6,298 bases of DNA from Bacteroidales bacterium (GTDB taxonomy: Bacteria > Bacteroidota > Bacteroidia > Bacteroidales > F082), in the NCBI GenBank assembly GCA_016285355.1, contig JAEEQP010000085.1, forward strand, positions 1 through 6,298, written 5' to 3'. Shown here piece after piece: positions 1-4,576 of this stretch. Position numbers and translations under genes: made by a program. The stretch's first letter is position 1. The number at the start of each line of letters is the position of its first letter. The notes beneath the pieces were generated by a model, which made no database searches, was not told the origin of the DNA, and was given only the letters and a program-made list of their open reading frames with translations.

Positions 1-153
1 AATGCCTATTCCTATTTGCCCAAATCCGTGGAGCGGTTTCCCAAACCTTCAGATTTCCTAATAACGCTCAGCAACAATGGTTTGATTGAAGGTTCCGCGC
101 GACACCTTGGCTGGGACATTGCTACACTTTATTGGGCTATAAAAGGACGTTGA
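1..153 (+). CDS. ubiE: Demethylmenaquinone methyltransferase UbiE/MenG, C-terminal fragment
   Basis: This is the last 50 codons of a gene that begins before the window. The frame opens at base 1 and ends at a TGA at 151-153. The fragment contains AYSYLPKSVERFP, followed by a short helix-like stretch (PSDFLITLSNNGLIEGSAR) and a final strand ending in IATLYWAIKGR. This matches the C-terminus of UbiE/MenG SAM-dependent methyltransferases, where a Y-x-YLP/A-x-S-x-x-x-FP motif precedes the last helix and a final beta strand. The enzyme C-methylates demethylmenaquinone to menaquinone in the cytoplasm, and menaquinone is the usual quinone of Bacteroidota. The SAM-binding motifs lie outside the window, so the call rests on the tail alone. 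A PorT-like gene follows after 87 bases; I recall this neighbourhood from other Bacteroidota, which supports both calls. A different class I methyltransferase is possible but less likely. Confidence 0.8.
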   Translation, partial: NAYSYLPKSVERFPKPSDFLITLSNNGLIEGSARHLGWDIATLYWAIKGR

Positions 154-168
154 TTTGCCATTTTTTCC

Positions 169-176
169 TAATTTTG
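169..176 (+). promoter_or_regulatory. Candidate -7 box for the porT-like gene
   Basis: TAATTTTG followed by C is a full match to the Bacteroidota -7 consensus TAnnTTTG. It lies just after the ubiE stop codon and about 65 bases before the porT-like start. The best -33 candidate is TTG at 150-152, only 16 bases upstream, shorter than the usual 19-21, so promoter strength is uncertain. Read-through from ubiE is also possible. Confidence 0.5.
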
Positions 177-240
177 CCGCCGATTCCGCGCAATAAAACC
201 CGACAAGTCGCGTTACAAGTCATATCAAAATCAATTTACT

Positions 241-1041
241 TTGAAAAAAGCATTGAAAATATCTGCCATTGTGCTGTTACTCACCGTTTTGGTCGTTCCC
301 GCACAAGCCCAGCGTAGAGTTGTCCACTACCTGCCCAAATACGAGCAAGAGCCTTATCATTTCGGTTTCTTGTTGGCTTTCAACCAGATGAGTTATACCA
401 TCAAGACCGTTGAGAACTATCAGAACATTGCCCAGCCTGCCAACTCGTGGCCCAACGGCAACTACACCATATCTAACACCAGGAACATTTATGTCTACAA
501 TGTGGAGACACAGCAGACCCCTGGCTTCACCGTTGGTATCATCGGCAGCAAGCGATTAGGACGCTATTTCGACCTGCGCTTCATCCCTTCATTGAGCTTT
601 AGCGAACGCCGAATGAACTACAATCTGGCCATTCAAGACAACAACGGCACTATTGACATGAAGTCCTTCACCAAATCCATCGGCACCACCTTCGTCGAGT
701 TTCCGCTCAACATCAAATATCGTTCGAAACGTTACAACAACATCGGGGCTTACATCTTTGGCGGCATTAACCCGAAACTCGACTTGGCCTCGCAAAAGGA
801 CAACAAGGAAACCGACGGCCAGGGCAACGAATTCATCAACAACCTTGTCACGAAACGTTTCGACTTTGCCGGAGAACTTGGAGCCGGCTTCGACATCTAC
901 AACCAATGGTTCAAGATGGGCATCGAGGTCAAAATGAGCTACGGTATCCTCGACATCGTGAAGAACGAGGCCTTCATCTACACCGCTCCCATCGACAAAT
1001 TGCGCAACAAGTTATTCCAATTATCATTCATATTTGAATAA
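241..1041 (+). CDS. porT: PorT-like type IX secretion system protein (outer-membrane beta-barrel family)
   Basis: The 266-residue protein starts with a clear Sec signal peptide: a lysine pair, a hydrophobic stretch at about residues 5-19, and an A-Q-A site giving probable cleavage after Ala23. The mature part has alternating polar and aromatic strands typical of small outer-membrane barrels (HFGFLLAFNQMSY near residues 41-52, FVEFPLNIKYRSKRY, FDFAGELGAGFDIY) and ends in LFQLSFIFE, a terminal-strand-like end. Family knowledge: PorT (SprT in Flavobacterium) is needed for type IX secretion of gingipains and similar cargo; its exact membrane placement has been debated. The length fits PorT (about 240 residues). 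The start must be TTG at 241: the frame is open back to a TAA at 169-171 with no ATG, and the first internal Met (residue 50) would remove the signal peptide. The position after ubiE supports PorT. The alternative is a generic PorT-family barrel without a T9SS role. Confidence 0.72.
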   Translation: MKKALKISAIVLLLTVLVVPAQAQRRVVHYLPKYEQEPYHFGFLLAFNQMSYTIKTVENYQNIAQPANSWPNGNYTISNTRNIYVYNVETQQTPGFTVGIIGSKRLGRYFDLRFIPSLSFSERRMNYNLAIQDNNGTIDMKSFTKSIGTTFVEFPLNIKYRSKRYNNIGAYIFGGINPKLDLASQKDNKETDGQGNEFINNLVTKRFDFAGELGAGFDIYNQWFKMGIEVKMSYGILDIVKNEAFIYTAPIDKLRNKLFQLSFIFE

Positions 1042-1108
1042 AAGCATAAAGTAACAACTTGTTTATTAACGAATTACGAAATTTTTGATATTTTTATCGC
1101 AGAAATCG

Positions 1109-1138
1109 TTGTTGGTATCGAAATTTTGTCTACTTTTG
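1109..1138 (+). promoter_or_regulatory. Promoter of tRNA-Glu (-33 TTG, -7 TACTTTTG)
   Basis: A -33 type TTG at 1109-1111 and a perfect TAnnTTTG box (TACTTTTG, 1131-1138) are separated by 19 bases, the normal spacing for the Bacteroidota primary sigma factor. Transcription should start near 1143-1146, leaving a short leader of about 17 bases before the mature tRNA. This is the best-formed promoter in the window, as expected for a stable RNA gene. Confidence 0.8.
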
Positions 1139-1161
1139 CAGCGTCAAAAATGACACGAAGT

Positions 1162-1238
1162 GGTCTCTTCGTCTAGTCTGGTCAGGACGTCAGGTTTTCA
1201 TCCTGGTAACTCGGGTTCAAATCCCGGAGAGACTACCA
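1162..1238 (+). tRNA. tRNA-Glu (anticodon UUC)
   Basis: The sequence folds as a complete cloverleaf. The acceptor stem is 1162-1168 with 1228-1234; the D-stem is GTC 1171-1173 with GAC 1186-1188; the anticodon stem is 1190-1194 with 1202-1206; the T-stem is 1211-1215 with 1223-1227 around a TTCAAAT loop. The anticodon TTC is at 1197-1199, preceded by U33 and followed by A37. CCA is encoded at 1236-1238, with discriminator A at 1235. The opening GGTCTCTTCGTCTAG parallels tRNA-Glu of other bacteria. The first acceptor pair is G1-U72 rather than the G-C seen in E. coli. It has its own promoter upstream and a terminator 3 bases downstream. It reads GAA/GAG codons, so it should not be a substrate of the i6A or t6A methylthiotransferases encoded nearby, which act on tRNAs reading UNN and ANN codons respectively. 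Confidence 0.97.
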
Positions 1239-1240
1239 AC

Positions 1241-1267
1241 AAAGCCCGCCAAAATGCGGGCTTTTTT
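1241..1267 (+). terminator. Rho-independent terminator of tRNA-Glu
   Basis: AAAGCCCGC (1241-1249) pairs perfectly with GCGGGCTTT (1256-1264) around a six-base loop. The GC core is six base pairs and the hairpin runs into six T residues at 1262-1267. It begins three bases after the encoded CCA. The next gene, lplA, starts only 22 bases beyond the T-run. Confidence 0.9.
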
Positions 1268-1288
1268 ATTATCAAACTTCAACAAACT

Positions 1289-2254
1289 ATGCACAAGCTA
1301 CAAGTCGTCATCAGCAACCAATACAATCCTTTCCTCAACCGCGCCGTGGAACAGTATCTCACTGACCATCAAGCAGAAGACACCGTGACTATGTACCTAT
1401 GGAAAAACCAGCGTACCGTGGTCATTGGCTACAATCAGAATCCATATTCAGAATGCAACGTGCAACTTTTGCTTGATGACGGCGGTCACCTCATGCGTCG
1501 CGGCACAGGCGGTGGTGCCGTCTACCACGACTTGGGCAACATCAACTTTTCGTTCGTTGCCGACAAAAGGTTGTATGATATGCGCAAGCAGCTCTCAGTC
1601 ATTCAGGATGCACTCCTTTCATACGGCTTACAGGCGGAAATCTCTGGCCGCAACGATCTCACATGTCAAGGACGAAAATTCAGTGGCAACGCTTTCGCCA
1701 AAGGTCAGAAGAACGACCTACACCACGGCACCATCCTCATCAAGACTGACGGCGCGATGATGCAACGTTACCTCATCGTCGACAAGGCTAAACTGATGAA
1801 AAACGGTGTGAAGAGTGTGGCTTCCCGCGTCATCAACCTCAGCGAGCTTGTGCCAGAGCTGAGCTCCGAAAGCATCAAGCAGCCGCTCATCGCTTCATTT
1901 GAAAAGGTATATGGCAACAAAGCCACCATGCTCGATTTCGACACCTTTATTAATAATAAAGAAGTGCAAACCATCCGAGAGCATATCTCCTCTGACAATT
2001 TCCTCTTCGGTCGCTGGAGACAATTCAAGACCACGAAAAAGGCTCAATTCCCTTGGGGTAACGTTGATATTGCCCTACATATTGACGAAGCAAAATCGCT
2101 CATCACTGAGACGCAAATTGCCTCCGATTGCCTTGAACCCGAGACTATCCAACGGGCCGAACAGCTCTTGCAAGGCTGTAGCACGAAAACAGCACCTGCC
2201 TTAGACGAGGATAACGAAATCCTGAACGACATCATCAATTTGATTTACGATTGA
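1289..2254 (+). CDS. lplA: Lipoate-protein ligase A
   Basis: The 321-residue cytoplasmic enzyme activates lipoate with ATP to lipoyl-AMP and transfers it to a lysine of lipoyl domains (E2 subunits of 2-oxoacid dehydrogenases, and GcvH). Family motifs are intact: RRGTGGGAVYHD at residues 70-81 (lipoyl-AMP binding loop), GRNDL at 120-124, GRKFSGNAF at 128-136 with the expected catalytic Lys130, and HHGT at 145-148. The C-terminal part (about 230-321, containing the FGRW-QF and FPWGNVDI segments) fits the small accessory domain of bacterial LplA, so this is a full-length bidomain ligase. The frame runs upstream through the tRNA, but homology begins at Met 1289 (MHKLQVVIS), so that ATG is the start. 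No TAnnTTTG box lies between the tRNA terminator and the start, leaving its transcription unexplained; read-through from the tRNA promoter is the simplest guess. The miaB-like gene follows after 53 bases, possibly in the same transcript. Confidence 0.95.
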   Translation: MHKLQVVISNQYNPFLNRAVEQYLTDHQAEDTVTMYLWKNQRTVVIGYNQNPYSECNVQLLLDDGGHLMRRGTGGGAVYHDLGNINFSFVADKRLYDMRKQLSVIQDALLSYGLQAEISGRNDLTCQGRKFSGNAFAKGQKNDLHHGTILIKTDGAMMQRYLIVDKAKLMKNGVKSVASRVINLSELVPELSSESIKQPLIASFEKVYGNKATMLDFDTFINNKEVQTIREHISSDNFLFGRWRQFKTTKKAQFPWGNVDIALHIDEAKSLITETQIASDCLEPETIQRAEQLLQGCSTKTAPALDEDNEILNDIINLIYD

Positions 2255-2271
2255 ATAAAACATAATAATCA

Positions 2272-2298
2272 GGGTAGACATGTGGGTCCGCCCCTACA
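2272..2298 (+). repeat. Small imperfect palindrome (REP-like) upstream of miaB-like gene
   Basis: GGGTAGAC (2272-2279) and GTCCGCCC (2286-2293) form an 8-position hairpin around ATGTGG, with six Watson-Crick pairs, one G-U pair and one mismatch. It is followed by CTACA. The unit read on the other strand, TGTAGGGGCGGACCCAC, resembles dispersed GC-rich palindromes that I recall from intergenic regions of Bacteroidales and other bacteria. The left arm lacks the matching GTAGG end, so this looks like a decayed copy. There is no T-run, so it is not a terminator. In the mRNA it would sit about 10-14 bases before the miaB-like start. Copy number in the genome cannot be seen from here. Confidence 0.5.
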
Positions 2299-2307
2299 GA
2301 TACGAAT

Positions 2308-3696
2308 ATGAAATACTATCTTCTTCCCTTAGGCTGCCAAATGAACCTCAGCGACACGGAGCGCGTACGCACAGTGCTCAACGGCATGGACTTCGTCGAG
2401 ACCGACAAAGAAGACGAAGCCACTATCCTCGGCATCATCGCATGCTCGGTGCGACAAAAAGGCATCGACAAGGTATATGGCCGCATCGAGAAATGGAACG
2501 CCATGAAGAACCGACAGAACGTCATCACCTTCGTGTCGGGCTGCATCCTGCCCGCCGACCGTCTGCGTTTCCTCAAGCTCTTCGACCTGGTCTTCGCCAT
2601 GAACGAGTTGCCCAACTTCCCCGACATGATTCGCCAGTACGGCATCGTAACGCCAGCCTCGTTGCACTTTGGAGAAGAGATTGAATACCAACCCGTTGTC
2701 AAACCATTGGTGCCGCTGTTCCACAAGGACGACAAAATCAACCCATCGGCCAACATGGACAAGTTTTGGGCCATCACCCCAACACAGACCTCCACTTTCG
2801 AAGCCTTCATCCCGATTCAGAACGGCTGCAACAAGTTCTGTACTTACTGTGCTGTGCCTTACACTCGTGGCCGTGAGGTGTCGCGTCCCTCAGAAGAGAT
2901 TTTGGCCGAATTGAAAGACCTCGTCGAGAAAGGCTACAAGAGCATTACCCTGTTGGGACAAAACGTCAACTCCTACGGTCTCGACAAGAAAGGCGAAGAA
3001 ATCGACTTTGCCGAACTTTTGCGCCGCGTGGGTGAGTTCGGCAAGGCTTCAGGCAAGGAGTTCTGGGTATATTTCACCGCCCCGCATCCCCGCGACATGA
3101 AGGATGACGTCATTGAAGTGATGGCGCAATATGACTGCCTCGGCAAGCAGATACACATCCCCATTCAGTCGGGCGACGAGAACATGCTGCAACGCATGAA
3201 CCGCCACCACGATCTGGCCACTTATCGCCATATCATTGAGACCATCCGCGAAAAACTCCCGACAGCCACCATTTTCACCGACATCATAGTGGGCTTCACG
3301 CACGAGACCGAAGAAGAGTTCGAGAACACGCGCAAGGCCATGGAGGAGTTCAAGTACAACATGGCATTCATCGCGCAATATAGTGTGCGCCCTGGTGCCG
3401 TTGCCTCGGAGTGGGACGATGACGTGCCCAAGGAGGTGAAACGTGAGCGTTACCACCGCCTCACCGAGGAGCTGATGAAGCACAGCCTCGTCTATAACCA
3501 AGGCCTCATCGGGCAGAGTGTCAAGATGCTTGTGGAGAGCCATGACCGCAAAAACGGCTACCTCACTGGGCACACCGAGGGCAAGATTGTCATTCGATTT
3601 GCTTCGAGAGACACTAGCCTTATTGGGCAAATCGTAAACGTCAAGGTCACATCGGCTTCGCCGCTGTCGATTGAGGGAGAATTAATCGAGGGTTAG
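2308..3696 (+). CDS. miaB: MiaB-type tRNA methylthiotransferase (radical SAM), divergent N-terminal domain
   Basis: The 462-residue protein has the three-domain methylthiotransferase layout. The N-terminal UPF0004 domain (about 1-115) has three cluster cysteines: Cys10 in LGCQMN, Cys46 in ACSVRQKG and Cys79 in SGCILPADR. The radical SAM domain (about 165-390) has CNKFCTYC with Cys174, Cys178 and Cys181, followed by YTRGREVSRPSEEI. A C-terminal TRAM domain (about 396-460) ends in LSIEGELI. Family role: MiaB converts i6A37 to ms2i6A37 in tRNAs reading UNN codons, using SAM and two 4Fe-4S clusters. GCQMN, YTRGRE and LGQNVNSY favour MiaB over RimO or MtaB. Oddities: the usual NTCSVR is IACSVR and the usual GCMAQ is GCILP. 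This variant N-terminus resembles MiaB of Patescibacteria as I remember them. All six cluster cysteines remain, so activity is likely. The ATG at 2308 starts at the conserved N-terminal strand. The gene may be cotranscribed with lplA. Confidence 0.88.
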   Translation: MKYYLLPLGCQMNLSDTERVRTVLNGMDFVETDKEDEATILGIIACSVRQKGIDKVYGRIEKWNAMKNRQNVITFVSGCILPADRLRFLKLFDLVFAMNELPNFPDMIRQYGIVTPASLHFGEEIEYQPVVKPLVPLFHKDDKINPSANMDKFWAITPTQTSTFEAFIPIQNGCNKFCTYCAVPYTRGREVSRPSEEILAELKDLVEKGYKSITLLGQNVNSYGLDKKGEEIDFAELLRRVGEFGKASGKEFWVYFTAPHPRDMKDDVIEVMAQYDCLGKQIHIPIQSGDENMLQRMNRHHDLATYRHIIETIREKLPTATIFTDIIVGFTHETEEEFENTRKAMEEFKYNMAFIAQYSVRPGAVASEWDDDVPKEVKRERYHRLTEELMKHSLVYNQGLIGQSVKMLVESHDRKNGYLTGHTEGKIVIRFASRDTSLIGQIVNVKVTSASPLSIEGELIEG

Positions 3697-3713
3697 TGTT
3701 GTTGAAAAAGCAT

Positions 3714-3721
3714 TATCTTTG
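3714..3721 (+). promoter_or_regulatory. -7 box for the four-helix-bundle gene
   Basis: TATCTTTG followed by C is a full match to TAnnTTTG, placed 24 bases before the ATG at 3746, implying a start of transcription near 3727 and a leader of about 20 bases. The -33 region is poor (GTTAG at 3692-3696 in place of TTG). The box overlaps an in-frame TTG at 3719, so if the promoter is real it rules that TTG out as the start codon. Confidence 0.6.
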
Positions 3722-3745
3722 CCAGACAAAACAAGAACACACAAA

Positions 3746-4483
3746 ATGCAGATTAACAGATTCGGATATTATTGGCTGGACACATGGGTGCTGGCCAACG
3801 TAATACAATTAGCCACACAAGATTTCTGCTCCCGAAACCTCAACCATACTAATGACCCATGTGGGCGGCAGTACGACCAAATGACGCAGGCGGCACGCTC
3901 CGTCCCCGCCAACATCGCAGAGGGCAACTCGCGGCATTCCACCTCAAAGAAGACTGAGATGCGCCTCACCGATGTGGCAAGAGCCAGCTTGGCGGAACTG
4001 GCCAACGACTATATAAATTGGCTCATGAGACACGAAGAGATTCCTTGGTCGGTAAAGTCTGAAGAACACAAAAGTGTCAGCGCCATTACCCTCGGCCACC
4101 CCACCTATAAAGACGATGTGCAACATCTCAGCAGCATCCACATCTTAAAGCAGAAACACAAGTTCGACACTTGGCTATGTTCCAAGAACTCAATGACTGA
4201 AGCCAATTGTTTACTTGTTCTTTGCAATCGTCTAATCATGATGCTGGGAAAACAAATTGAAAACCAACTTGAGAGTTTCAAGGAAGAAGGCGGTTTCACT
4301 GAAGCTTTGTCAGCAGAAAGAATCGCCCATAGAGTAGAACAAAGTGCCCAAGCCAATGCACCACTTTGTCCCAAATGCGGCAAACCAATGATAAAACGCA
4401 TTGCCAAAAAAGGTAAAAACGCAGGCAATGAATTTTGGAGTTGTTCTAATTATCCAAATTGCGATGGAACAAGAAGTGTTTGA
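3746..4483 (+). CDS. Four-helix-bundle suffix-domain protein with C-terminal topoisomerase-like zinc ribbon
   Basis: The 245-residue protein has no signal peptide or membrane segment, so it is probably cytoplasmic. Residues about 1-100 resemble the four-helix-bundle family first known from 23S rRNA intervening sequences, with the diagnostic QYDQMTQAARSVPANIAEGNSR at about 42-63 (Q-M-x-x-A-x-S-x-x-x-N-I-x-E-G). A helical suffix (about 100-190) carries LHILKQK-like and NRLIMML segments. Residues 208-239 form a zinc ribbon of the type at topoisomerase I C-termini: CPKC at 208-211 and C-x5-C at 233 and 239 (WSCSNYPNC). I recall this architecture as a conserved bacterial family of unknown function; zinc ribbons of this type bind nucleic acid, so an RNA or DNA role is an inference. 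The start is taken as ATG 3746 because the promoter box covers the alternative TTG at 3719. GC content falls from about 53% in the first half to about 40% after 4141. It stands alone between two methylthiotransferase genes. Confidence 0.85.
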   Translation: MQINRFGYYWLDTWVLANVIQLATQDFCSRNLNHTNDPCGRQYDQMTQAARSVPANIAEGNSRHSTSKKTEMRLTDVARASLAELANDYINWLMRHEEIPWSVKSEEHKSVSAITLGHPTYKDDVQHLSSIHILKQKHKFDTWLCSKNSMTEANCLLVLCNRLIMMLGKQIENQLESFKEEGGFTEALSAERIAHRVEQSAQANAPLCPKCGKPMIKRIAKKGKNAGNEFWSCSNYPNCDGTRSV

Positions 4484-4490
4484 CTTTTAT

Positions 4491-4526
4491 TCGTAATAAC
4501 GTAATTCCGTAATATCGTTATTACGA
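4491..4526. repeat. Octamer tandem repeat forming an 11-bp inverted repeat
   Basis: From 4492 the sequence repeats with exact 8-base period: CGTAATAA, CGTAATTC, CGTAATAT, CGTTATTA, then CG. The outer arms TCGTAATAACG (4491-4501) and CGTTATTACGA (4516-4526) are perfect reverse complements around 14 bases. There is no T-run on either side, so it is not a standard terminator. It ends just upstream of the expected -33 region of the mtaB promoter, so an operator, or an attenuating hairpin for the preceding gene, are options. No regulator is identified. Confidence 0.7.
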
Positions 4527-4552
4527 TTCAAAACTATTCATCAAAAAAATCT

Positions 4553-4560
4553 CACCTTTG
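4553..4560 (+). promoter_or_regulatory. Candidate -7 box for mtaB
   Basis: CACCTTTG followed by C differs from TAnnTTTG only at the first base. It ends 16 bases before the mtaB ATG, so the mRNA leader would be only about 10 bases. No good -33 TTG is visible. The call is weak on its own but fits the TTTGC pattern seen before the other units in this window. Confidence 0.4.
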
Positions 4561-4576
4561 CTATGTATATATTACA

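Noticed and set aside
1160..1288. N-terminal extension of the lplA frame through the tRNA
   Set aside because: These 43 codons overlap the tRNA-Glu gene and its terminator, and LplA homology begins at the ATG at 1289.
3049..3630. Long minus-strand frame of 193 codons opposite the miaB-like gene
   Set aside because: It is a codon-bias shadow: the + strand frame has all the family motifs and the minus product shows no recognisable domain. The same holds for the other minus-strand frames at 2316-2810, 5216-5539 and 589-906.
3719..3745. TTG start giving nine extra residues on the four-helix-bundle protein
   Set aside because: The TTG lies inside a perfect -7 promoter box (3714-3721), and the ATG at 3746 has a suitable short leader.
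3746..4060. 23S rRNA intervening sequence
   Set aside because: The protein belongs to the related fold, but there is no rRNA sequence in the window and the gene has its own promoter.
3746..4120. Diversity-generating retroelement, because the four-helix fold resembles the Avd accessory protein
   Set aside because: No reverse transcriptase, template repeat or adenine-variable repeat is present, and the suffix plus zinc-ribbon architecture is a different family.
4491..4526. CRISPR-like array
   Set aside because: The repeats are eight bases with no spacers, and no cas genes are nearby.
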